Below, piece by piece: positions 42,201 through 54,200 of a stretch of DNA of 64,000 nt (positions are counted from its first letter, which is position 1; each line of letters opens with the position of its first letter). The translations under genes were made by a program, and so were the position numbers. Source of the DNA: Stercorarius parasiticus (lineage: Eukaryota > Chordata > Aves > Charadriiformes > Stercorariidae); contig VWZL01001363.1 in the NCBI GenBank assembly GCA_013396915.1, positions 97,536 through 161,535 of the forward strand. Direction: 5' to 3'. Below the pieces are notes generated by a model that saw only the letters and a list, made by a program, of their open reading frames with translations, did not search any database and was not told the origin of the DNA.

Positions 42201-45200
42201 TCTAAGTTTGATCACTTGGCCGCGAGACTGTATTATGTTCTGATACAAGAAGTTTTTCTGTGTACTTCTCAAACTGCTTCTAGATGATCTTTCTTCCAGC
42301 TGAACGTGAAGCAACTAACCTCATAGATGTCTGTTGTGACTAGCTGATGGCTACTTTCAACACCTATTTTTAAAGGCGTCTGTGACTGAATCAGTTGGGA
42401 GATCAAAACTAGGATTTTTTGCATTGGGGGCTTCCTTCCATGTTTTCCCCCAAGACCATCTTGTCTTCAATGAACTTCCAAAGGCCTAGTCAAAATTTTC
42501 TTTTTTAGACCAGATGTAACCTAAAAAAAAAAAAAAATCAGGAAGAAATATTTTACGCCTTTAAAACTATGAAGAATTTTGTTTTGCTGTCACATGAAAG
42601 AGAGCATTTTGTAAATTATCTAAATAGTACATGATATATATGGACAGGATTACAGAAGAAGAGATCTTAGCTATGTGGCTTAAGTTTTGTAATCAAAGAC
42701 TGTTGTATGTCTGGTGTTACAAGTTCTCATAGGTAGCAGGCTCCGAAACAGCCTCCTCTAGGGTATACCTATAAAACTGCATTATAATACGATTTGTAGA
42801 GCTGCCACTTGAGATTGAATTGGTACCCAAGGTTATAGCTGACTAGACCTGGAGATCTGATGTCCATTGCAGGAAAATATGTACCGCTCCGTTGGCTGTA
42901 CAGCCTCTGAAAGCTTGAGACAGACTTTTTAGAAGAAAGTTGGAGGAATTCAAGTGTTTCATATTAATCTCAAGTGAACACACCGTCACTTGAGACATCT
43001 GCTTGTATGTTCTTGAGGCTCCCAGAGAGATCTGGACTTGCTGGGGTGAGTAACTGAATTCCAACAGCAGTGTCTCATCATCCATTCCTTCAAAGGATCT
43101 TAGTCATCAACGTTGCGTACCCATTTCAGCATTGCACTCAATAAGTTAACAGAAATCTGAGAATATTCACTTCTCTCTTCCCCCCACCCCCCCCCCCCCC
43201 CCCACAGNNNNNNAAAAAAAAAAGGCTTGTATGAAATAGTATACACTCAGTAAAATTGTTCCCTATGACTGCTCAGATTACCTTTGAGGTAAAAGCTTAC
43301 GCCTGATCAGTACAATGAAGCTGTTGGCTTGCTACAAATTCATATCTTGCTGTGTCCCACAGTATCATCTGCCCATATCACTAATGCATCAGCACCAGTG
43401 CCACTGTGGCGGAATAAAGAGGATTCTGATCTATTTTGTGGATGAGGAGAAAGGTTGGCTGTGCTCCACTGGCTGTATTTATCAACTAATGTAATGAAGC
43501 TTTAATGTCAAAAATCTGTTGTTGATGCTGTGCTTACAGTTATACGAAATGGATTTTATCTTAAAAAAAAAAAATCAAATAATTATTTACAGAATGCCAT
43601 CTGCATTGCGTTGTGACAGGCAAATGTCCAGATGTTAAGAAACAACAGATTTAAATTTCTACAAGAAGTAAGGAGTGAAGGTCTGAGGTGAAATATCTCA
43701 GTAGTTGCTGCTTATTACCTGTCCCAGCCTCTAAACAGAGTGGTAACTAAAAGGCACAGTAGAGTACACCTGCAACACTTGAATGAGAGGCAAACATTGT
43801 AGAGATGCAGTCAGTAATCCTGCATGGGCAGAACTTTTTATAACTGAATTATGTATTTTAATGGCAAGGTGATCAACATTTTTCTTGCTTCTGTTTCTCT
43901 AATGCAGCATTCTGCAAAAGAATTAAGGTAAGTCACGGAGAAAATTTTGTTCTTTTTGCATGACTTGTTTATGGTGGATATGGAAACAAAGATAGCTTCA
44001 GAAATAAATGGATGATTGCTGTTTTGATAGAGCTGTTGCATGTAAAAGGAATTTAAACTGTGTATTCTCATTTAACAAGAGAAAAATATTACTTTCACAA
44101 ATTCATACTTTTTTCTGCCTTGGAACAGAGGGATGATTTTTTTTTATATCCTTCTCCCCCCACGCCCCCATAAATGGTGCTACAATCAGATTTTCAAATC
44201 TGATTACTTTCAAATCTTTGTTATTTCAGATCAGGTCATTTAGCAGTTTAGCATGCACTATACCCACAGATTAGGTCTTGAACATCTATTAGGCTTCATG
44301 ATGAAATGTGGGTATGAAAGAACATCTACCAATGTCTGATAAAACAACGTAAAGAACCAGGTTGAAATATGGACCGCGTATGTTTAGGAATGTGTGTGCA
44401 TGTATCAGATGCATTTATGCACGAAAGAGAAAAATGAGAGAACATAGGTGGTAGCATCCTGGGAGAACAGGCTCAGTTTTAAACCATCTGAAACAAAGCT
44501 TAAGTTAATAATCTTTTACGCAGCTTTCGTCTTGTTGGCTGTATTTGGGCATTACGTAACGTGCGTGGGAGAGTTACAGTAGTTCTGGTGGTGCATGGTG
44601 TTTTAAAATAGGTTATTTGAAATTGCAGGCCACAAAAAGGAGCACGCGCTGGAGCATGTGCTGGGGGCTGACAGTGAAGGGCGCACACTTGGAGCGGTAG
44701 CGAAGGTGTTGGGTTGCCTGGAAGGGCACCACTGATAAGTGCTTTGCTACCTTTATCTTCTCGTGGAGTCAGGAGACAGTCAGGCAAAGGCATACGTTGT
44801 TAAACATACTAATGAGAGACCCTCTGATCGTGAGGACAGTCGCTGACAACAACCAAAACTGATTTATATTTTTAGAGATACAATTACCCTTTTTAAGTGG
44901 TTATGAATTTAAGTTGACATTTCTTGATGTAGAATGTGAAAACATGAGAAGGTTATTGTTTGGTTTAGCTAGTTCCATGGTAGCGTTAAAAATAATCTGT
45001 AAAAGACACTTTTCTTTCCTGTTTGTTTTTTTTTTTAAGGGTAATTCTTGCCTAATGTTATGAAGGTAAACAAAATGTCTTCTTTTGACAGCTCAGGGAG
45101 GGCTGCAGTGGTCTAGTGTGTTCCCATCGAACCTTTCTATAGAAAGGGTGCCCAGGGGATTTCTTTTGCTTCTGGTAAACTTGGACACTAAAACTAAGGA

Positions 45201-48200
45201 TGAATTTTTATCATGTACCAAATTCAGGCGTTAGTTTGTCCTGTACTGAAAAATGACGCCAAATGCATAGTGCAAACATGTTCAGAGAGGAATTAAGAGG
45301 CAAAGCCTTTAAGGGTAGGGCTTACGTCCTACACTTATAGATTTGGCTCCAACAGGAGAGCCTCACAGCCCCAGCAGCCCTGCAAGGGGCCCCAAGCTGT
45401 GGTGGCTCGGTGGTCCTCTCCAGCCCCACAGTGTATGGCTATTGCCTTGGGCCGTCAGCCCAGGCATGCCGAGAGCTTGGCTGTCTTTCAGGAGGAGTGG
45501 GCAGAAAGCAGTGGAAAGAAGATGTCGGGCAGCAATAAAAAGTAGAAGCTGGGAAAGCGAAATACATGTAGAACACAAATATTTAGTTTTCCAACTTGTG
45601 CGGTTTGCTGTGTGGTGGGTTTGGGTCCTGTGGGGTTTGTCTTGTTTGTTTGGTTTTAGTCTTCTGCAATCCCTTCGTGTCCGTTCATTCTCTGCGTTTG
45701 AGAACTGAGGATACAATTATCACGACTAGGGAAGAGCGCGGAAATTACACCTTGCTGGAACAACTCTTCTGAGATTTACTCTGCTTATTCTTTTTGTCTG
45801 TGATATAATTACACTCAGTAACAGGGGCATTCAGCTTGAACCTATGTTTACAGAACCTATTTTGCTCTGTGTAATTTTAAATTTGGTTAAGTGGCTAATA
45901 CTAAGAGTCAGTAATTGTTATGGCATTGTTTAACTTATTTTCAGTTATTTTTGCCTCCTGAATACTTAAATGCAAATCCTTGTTAATTAGCCTGATGTTT
46001 TTAAAATCAGGTAGTGTAATATTTTAAAATTTAACCTAGAGTTATGTACCTGTCGTGTCAGAGATCAGCAACACTAGTAATGAACGTTTAATATCACACC
46101 TACTGTCTCTTTCCAAAGACATATCTTGCTCCTTTTCATGATTTCTGGTCTTAAAATCTGCCTGCTTGTTCAACCTCAAGAGGGTACTGGCGTCCTTTTG
46201 AGAACAAATCCTTCTAACGTCTCCCATTTGACAAACTGAGAAAAGTATGTAGTTGTCTTTTCACAAGAAAATTGAACAAGTAGATCCTGGGTGGGGGCGG
46301 TGGGGAAGCTAAAGACATGGCAGACTCTTTTGTTTTGCATGAGTTGCTGGCTTGTTGGGTTTTAACACAGCTTTTTATAGTTCCTACTAGTTGCTTCATT
46401 TGCAAATACACTGGAACACAGTGTCGTTCCTAGGGGAAGCCATCATGTCCGGCTGTTTCAATGCCCAAAGTCAAGATGGTCCCAACAGTTTTCTTTCACA
46501 TTATTCTGAGAGAGATGTTGCCGTTGGATCTATTTGATCTATTCCAATTAGTTTAAACCAGCTCTGGGGTATAAACCTCACATTCCCAGCAGGATGGGTA
46601 TAAAATGACTACAGCATATCTTCCTTACTTTAGATTAACACTTTAAAATATTCTTTTGTTTTGATTAGCTGAAGAATAGAGGAATGGCAAACTTCTGTTT
46701 TGATTATAACCCTACGAATGAACATAAAATAACCGGACAAAGGGTCATACTGTACCCATGTCATGGCATGGGACAAAATCAGGTAAGATTCGTGTTTTAT
46801 TTTCATTTTGACTAATGCTATGGCTGTAATGTAAAAAGTACAGTATAAAACATTACAGTAGGGCTTAGAGAACATGTTGCCACAGTGAGGTGATCTTACA
46901 TCTAAATTTGATTCTTGCACTGGATGCTTTAATTTTGATGTCTCGAGGGCAGACACAGGGTAAAAGGTGAAAGCAGAAGAGGAATATAATTCATAGGGAA
47001 ATAGTTCTTATGAGATGACATTTTAAAAGTTATCTTTTGTTTAGCTAGCACTAAAAGATTAACTGAATTTACTGCAAAGGTATCAAATGACTGGATATTA
47101 ATGCTCTTTTGTCTCTGCTGATGGTGTGATGTAGCCGCATACCCTCGGTAGCAGGCAGCAGGCTGAGAGCAGCGATGCTCGTGGAGTTGTGCAATTAGTG
47201 CTCCCTCTGCTGGCAACCAATGGACAAACTCCCTGACTGCAATATAAACCGATAAAAAGAAAATATGAGATGACACGAGAGAATTGCAGAGCATGAGGAG
47301 GGAAGGCCAAACCCAGGAAAGGGGCGAAACAATATTAGAGAAATGGGCACAAGGCATGGGAGGGCTGATGGGACCCAAGGAGAGGGGGCCAAGGTGACAG
47401 AGGGCAGAAGTTTGGGACAGAGGTAGGGCAACAGGCAAGGAGCAGGGCATGTGTGATAGTCGAAGGAGTAATTAGGAGGTACAGGGATGGAGCATGAAAC
47501 AAGCAGAATCACTGGAGAGCTCCTTAGTGGAAAGGGGCAGGGGACTGAATGTGGGAGCAGAGTTACCAGCTGGCAAACGGGGGCATTAGTAGGGGTGACA
47601 GGTAGTAGTATTGGCAAGAGAAAGAGTGGACAGCAGGAAGAGCTGTGTGGGGGGGGCACAGAGAGAGGCTAAAATAAGACAAGATGTAAAAGTACAAGTA
47701 AGATGGGAAATGGAAGTCAGGAGTGCTGAACTAGCACCTCCTTTTCCTGGCTCACAAATAGCCGTGAAACCTACCAGCAGGACATGTCTCTCCATTTCCT
47801 TCCCATCCCACTGCCCTTTTGACAGTCATTCTTAAAAAGTAATAGGCTACTCCTGGTGGTGTGAATTCCGTAGCTCAGTTCGTAGGTGACAGTGGCAGGA
47901 TGGAAACAGTCAAATCTTCCACACATACATCCACTGCTGTTAGCTGATGGAACTGATGGTGACAAGGGTGGTCATCCTCTAGCTGTATCAATGCTAAGGA
48001 GAGCAAGGCACTTCACAGAGTTTCATGGATGTGTGACATCTGTGACAACAGACAGCCTTTAACTTCTGTTTTGTCCTTGGAAGGGAATCCGCCATCCTAA
48101 TCCCAAGCTCTTCTGCTTGCTCTCCTCCGGTCTGCTCTCATCACTCCGCTCATTACCAATACACAGCTTTTAGCAGCAGACCCTCATTAGAAAGCTTCAC

Positions 48201-51200
48201 TCCAGTCCCCTGCCCTGCACCACATGTCACAGACAGCTCCAGTTTCTCTGCTCCATGCTATTTAACACTTTCTTTTCCATGCTGGCTGGCTCACACCCTT
48301 GCTCTCTTTCCCCTCACTTACTCCCCCCCACCGGTTACTACCCACATTAGATGACGTTTTGCTCCTTTTCACACACCTTTCTTCTTTCCTGGCTAGCTCC
48401 CATTTTTAATCCTCTAGTCTTCTCCTTCTCATCCCTTCCTCCAGTTGCAGAGTTTGTTCCACCATTCACCAGTTTCTTCCTCAAATAACACTCCCTGCTG
48501 CACATTCACAGTGTCTCATGTTGCAAAGGAATGAAGTTTATTCTCCAGAGTACAGCTCAGTAAAGTTACTCTCCAAAAACATCTTGATAGGATTTAACAT
48601 TAATGAAGGTTAACTTGGTCAGCCATATGTATCTTATACTCCAGCACACCCATCCTCTGGCATGATATGCTGGTGGCAGGTGGTTGTTTATGTAGGGGAC
48701 AACTGCAAAAGCTCTTTTCACTGGAAGCAATTCTCCACTTAAAGTGACCTCTGAATATCTGTGTGCACTGTGCTGAGAGGAGAGAGCTCTGTGCTCTCGA
48801 TTATTTATAAAGTCCAGCACCTGCTCCCATTTTATGTCTCAGTAAGTAAAACCACTCTTAGAAAACTGAGATCTCCGGTAATTTGCTGCTATTTTTCCTT
48901 GAATCCATGGCCTAAGTGAGAGGGTTCCCTTTTGTGCTTTTGTGGAAGCAGTAAGAAAGCTAACTGTGTGTTGTTTAAAATTAGCATGTTCATTATGGCA
49001 AGAAGGTGAGGATACGACTGTGGTGATAGGACATGAGCATATATAGAAGAGAGGCAGAAAATACACAAAACTCTGCCTACTCGGTGCTTGCACCTCAGAC
49101 TGCTGATGTTTTGTGGAAGTGTCTGCCCCAGTAGATGAGAATGAAAGGCTTTGAAATTCAACACCATTAAAGCCCATTGTCCTTCTTGGTATGGCCGGAA
49201 AGCAGTACAGAGAGCACCAATGCGTGATGGCAGGAAGCCGACCTGATGTGGTAAGAGGATGGGAAACCACTGAGCAACCTGCTTTGTCTGACAGTACCTT
49301 CCCAGTATTCCCATTTGCAGCTGATAGAGTTGAGGCAAATGGGGAGAGGCAAACAAAGAGTTTAGCAAAGCCCTTGGGTTTTCTGCAAAAGGGGTATGAG
49401 ACCTGGTAACGTCTTTGCTGGTTCTTCCCATCGAGTGCAAACTTCTTCTTGCATGCAGAAGAGTGATACCCAGGTACAGAGAGGGATGGGAGCGTGTTTC
49501 AGGGTCTGGCGAGGTATCCAAAATCTGCCTCCATCCCTGGTACCACAGAGCATTGATGTAGCTGGGGCATATGCTGTAGATCGCCCAGAAGGGGTAGGCA
49601 CTGGATAAAAGGCCTCATCAAGTTTCCCAGTAGCACTTAAGGGAATCTACTGGCTCTCTGAAGGAAAGAAATGCAGTAAGGCTACTAGTTATTGGGCCAT
49701 GGATCAGCTTGAAAATGCTTCCTTTCTGCCCACAGAACCCATGGGGCAAGGAAAGAGCACTAAAAACCCCTCCTCCTTTTGAGGAGGAAGAGATTTATCT
49801 TGTGTATTACCAGAGCTTGAAAAAGCCCGAAGCCTGAAGTACTTCTTCCATTTGAAGCAGTATAGGGTAAAGAACGGTATAATGTTCATTGGGCAAGGAG
49901 GCAGGAATGCTTGATTGCTAATACTTGGCAATAAAACCCAAATCCTTAATGTTATTCAGAAATTAACCATTTTACTTGTTCTTCTCCTCCAAAATCTGGT
50001 GCGAGTCCTTGAGAGGCCATTCAGGAAAGATGTCAGTAGTAAGGACCGCTCTGACCCAGTAGCTGCTCCACCTACTCTTAATGCATCCAATACAGTTAGT
50101 AGCTTGCAGGCTTTCACTGATACCGAATACAAACTGTTAAAAAGAGTTATTATATCTCATAAATCCACTAATGAGCAAGGCTCTAAATGTGGCCTTGTAA
50201 AAGTGGCAGCTGTAAAAAAAGTGTCCATTCAGACACAAATGAGCAGGAGCGAAGCTTCTTCTTTATCCATGAGTCATAGGCTTAAAATGAGCTCCCTTCC
50301 AGCTCACTGTGGCTTTCCATGTGCCAATCGGTTACAGAACCTGGGAACTAAAGCCTGAAGGCCAGGGAAGAGCCCCTGCCTATTGGGGTAAGAAATAATA
50401 ATAAAAAAATTGGGCCAATATTACCACATTTGACTTTTGTTGATGAGACATTTCTGGCATAAAGCAAATGTCATAAAGGCAGTGCAACCTACGTCATAGG
50501 AACAGGTCCTAGAAATAGGTTTTGGGGGAAATCAGAGCCTCCTGGGTGTTACATCAGCAGGTAGACTTCAAACTTCAAGTTGCCTTCTCGAAACACTCAG
50601 TTCCCTTTGAGGCATCACAAATGAATGGTGGCGAACAGGTTAGTTCTGGTGTGGTCACTTGCATCACTGCCCAAAGCCATGGAGCTCCACAAGCTGAGGC
50701 AGTGGACAGCATTGGTCTGTGTACAGCTGCGACAGCCACCTCAGTAGAGAAATTCCTGATTATGGTAAAAGGAGGGGCAGAGGAGATTTCATAGAATCAT
50801 AGAATTGCCTAGGTTGGAACGGACCTTTCAGATCATCTAGTCCAANTCCATTGCCCTTCTCTGGACTCGCTCCAGCACCTCAGTGTCTTTCTTGTAGTGA
50901 TGGGCCCAAAACTGGACACAGTAGCTGAGTTTCCTGAAACAACTACTGTCAGTGTAGTCTAGATCAGACCTCTTAGACCTGGAAATGGATGACTGCAGAC
51001 TTTGTAATCACATGGTCCAGTTTACATTAAAACTCCGTTTCCAGTTTCATTTTCAAGGTTAATTAGCCTTGGCGCTTGTTAAGGATGGTTTTGTGGTAAG
51101 TTCAAGTGTATACAACGTTTCTGAATTGCTACAGCCCCCTTCACAAAGCCTTACAGTCTCTTTTTCCAGGGGTGAAACAAAACAAAACAAAGGAGGATTC

Positions 51201-54200
51201 CTTCTCTCCCTCATCCTTTTATTGCTTTCCACTAATGCAGCTATACTATTGGTAACAAGCAATTTTCTGATATGTATAAAACTGTCCTCTACCTGACTGA
51301 GTATAATCTAAATCAGATCTAAACACACATCTGTGCATTATAGTAATCTAAATTATTTACAAGCATGCTAAATACAAACAGCTCTCAATCTCTGCCACTC
51401 TTTAATGAGGTCCAAAATTTGGCAAGTGTCCATGATAAATATAAAAATTTTAAGGAAGTCGTCCGCCATAATTGCTGCAAAAGCCAAGATGTTTTACAGC
51501 ATGTTCAGAACACCTCTGTAGAATATTGTACAACAAGCAAAGCCAGTAAATTGTCTTTAATAAAGTTCTGTTCTTGTTTAAAAGGAACTGTATCTGATTT
51601 GCTACAAATAATACCTTAAAATGTTATATAATAAAATGCTCATCACCATGCATCCTGAGTACTTTGTAACTGGAAATGAACCTTGACCAAACTGCCTTTG
51701 AACTATGCAGTGAGCAACTCCTTAATTAAAAGTAACATTGTTTTGTGACAACTGAATTGAGGCATAATGTCAGGCCGTGAGCTGGTTTCCGTCCTGTTTT
51801 TGAGGGTGATCTTGAATGTGAAAGTAGAATATTGCAGTCAAATTTTTGTAAGTTCCTTAATGCTGGAACGTCTGTTTTCCAGGGCATTTATTCAGCATTT
51901 CATATATTTCAAGTGCTACCGAAGTAAAGCAGTGCTGTGGTGAGATTGATTTTCTGTAAAATAGTAAGCAAACGGCGGCAGCAATTAAGGCTCCTTTGAA
52001 TGTTTTTGGCAGGATTTCTCTCCACAATAGCAACTTTAATATGTGAACTTAATTATAGTATCTTAGTATATCCTCCTTATAAATACTTTCTTGTCTACAT
52101 ATAAAATGACTCTTGTCCTTTGTTTCTTCTCTTGGGTTTGTAGTTTTTTGAGTACACATCCCATAATGAGATACGTTACAACACCCGACAGCCAGAAATC
52201 TGTGCAGCAGTCGATTCGGGGACTGACTACTTGACAATGTACTTGTGTCAAGAAAATGTCCACAGTATTCCTGAAAACCAGAAGTTTGTTTTCAGAGAGG
52301 TAAGTGCGCCTGCTTAGTTTGGGGTTTGGTTTTTTTGGGAGTGGGTGGAAAGACAATTGTTGAGGTTTTTTTCTTTTTGTCCTACTGCCTACACATCATG
52401 CAGGCCACGACATTGGCATAGATCTCTGGGAGAAATATGCTGTCTTGGCTTTTAATATCTGAACGTAGAAGCAGGGTAGCAGCAGCATGCAGGTGAAGAG
52501 TATGCCAGTCATAAAGAATAGGAAGATGAGAGGAAGGAAAGTGCCTTTCTTAACCTCAAAGGAGTTGGGAAGTTTGGCAGAGGTGTCTCTTTGTCCTGTT
52601 CACATCTAGCACCTTGTGCGGGCTGCTCAGTTCTCCCTCGCATCTCGCCCCTGTCGTCTTCTCCTGAGAACTGGGATGCCTCCACGTACCCCTTTCCCAG
52701 CCAGCCTCATGGCTGGCCTACTTCTGCTTTCCTTTCATTGACCTCTTTTATTTCCCAGTATTTACACCACCATATATCCCTGATTCTTCACGTACCACCA
52801 TTACTTTATGCTCTTCTCTGCTTTCGAGCAGCTGCTTCTCCTCTGCAGACCATCTCTCGTGACCCTCCCCGTGAGCACCAGAAGTGCTCCCTGAGCTTTT
52901 CTGCAGCGTAATGTGCAGCTGTGTAATTTGATGCACCATCAAAAAATACCTTCTGCTCTACTCCTACCCCTACACAGGACACATCTTACTGGCTGTGGGG
53001 ACTCAGCAAATCTTTTTTTTCAACCGCCTACTCCCTAAGGGGAGAAATACTGAGAAGTATGGAGTATATTTAATAAATACAACGTTTCCTAAGATCATGT
53101 TATATTTAGTAGTTTTTAATCTCTGAAGGAGTTCCTGGGTGCCTAAGAGAAAAATAAATTGGATGAAAAATGATGGCCTTGGTCAGGTTCTGGAGTGTTA
53201 TTATTTGGCTAAGGGAAAAGGTCACATAGTATATCAAAATGGTATATTTACATAATGTGTCTGCATAATGCATCTAAACTCCACAGGCTCCATGGTTGAC
53301 AAATTTCATGCTTAGACACTACCACCAGTGATAGGTGGCAGAATAAATCCTAAAGAAAAATATGAAAACTACCGTCCATTTACTAAATCTAGTCCAGACT
53401 GAAGCTCACAGTGATATTACTGAGTAAAAAAAAAAAAAAAAAGCTATTTAAAAGGCTGACTTTATAAATGACGTTTCATTTTTAAGGCTGACTTTTAAAA
53501 AAATTTTTCAAGGTCATATGCATTAATCCCTAAGATGACACACATTGAATGACCCTCAGTCACTTTGGGAAACAATTGAGAAAACATAGGTTTGGAATAC
53601 ATCTGTTTCCACTGCACTCCTAACCATTAACTTTTAGCATCTGAAACTTTAGGAATTATTTTAAATCTTCTTTCCTTCTTGTCATCACTTTGTGCCTGTG
53701 TGGGATTTGAACATACTGCTCTGCTCTGATTCCTCTTCTTCTATTGCATTAAATTAAAATCACCAGTCCCCACCTTTGAAGACAAGTGATGGTTGAGGTG
53801 TTGGTACCAAATTTCTCTTGCTTTCTGCGGAGCAGTGTCAGACGCTGGAAAAGCTGTCCTTATAGATGTAGCATAATCAAAGATTTGAACAGCCTTCCCA
53901 GCAGCCTGGCAAGAACCAAGTTCTTACGGGCACCGAGTCAAAAACAAGTGAGGCAGATATTGATTAGTCAGCTCAAAAAGCTGAATTATCACGATGGAAA
54001 GAGGAAAGTCATTCAGAAGCTGTCTGTCACCAAGCCCACGGGCAAGCACACGGTGCTGGGCTTCAGGGGCTCCGGCTCGAGGTGTAATTAGTGCGACACT
54101 CCTGATGACGGAAGGAGCAGATTTCTAAAGGAGTCAGGGTTATGCTCAGACACAAGGTGTGGGCATTCTTCTTTAGAAGCTGCCAAAGGCTTTGGAGATG

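Larger units (their letters stand above)
38310..46668 (+). other. GALNT12 intron 7 (8.4 kb)
   Basis: The intron contains a CR1 fragment at 41228-41418, a poly-C tract with a six-base N gap at 43180-43213, and a cluster of three near-palindromic TCCCAnnGGGA units at 39393-39451. No extra coding exon was recognised. The acceptor is TTTGTTTTGATTAG. Confidence 0.84.
46783..52143 (+). other. GALNT12 intron 8 (5.4 kb)
   Basis: This is the most heterogeneous intron. It has a possible CTCF site at 47200-47213, a purine-rich block followed by a pyrimidine-rich block (about 47280-48530), a 210-codon open frame on the reverse strand at 48889-49521, a chain of + strand open frames at 49915-51619, and a CR1 fragment with an N at 50788-50936. 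None of the open frames matches a family I know. The acceptor is TCTCTTGGGTTTGTAG. Confidence 0.8.

Noticed and set aside
45343..45716. Overlapping 121- and 117-codon frames on both strands in intron 7
   Set aside because: Mutual shadows with no recognisable features.
47195..47659. 154-codon Pro/Leu/Ser-rich reverse frame
   Set aside because: It is the translation of the purine-rich block read from the other strand; low-complexity composition explains it.
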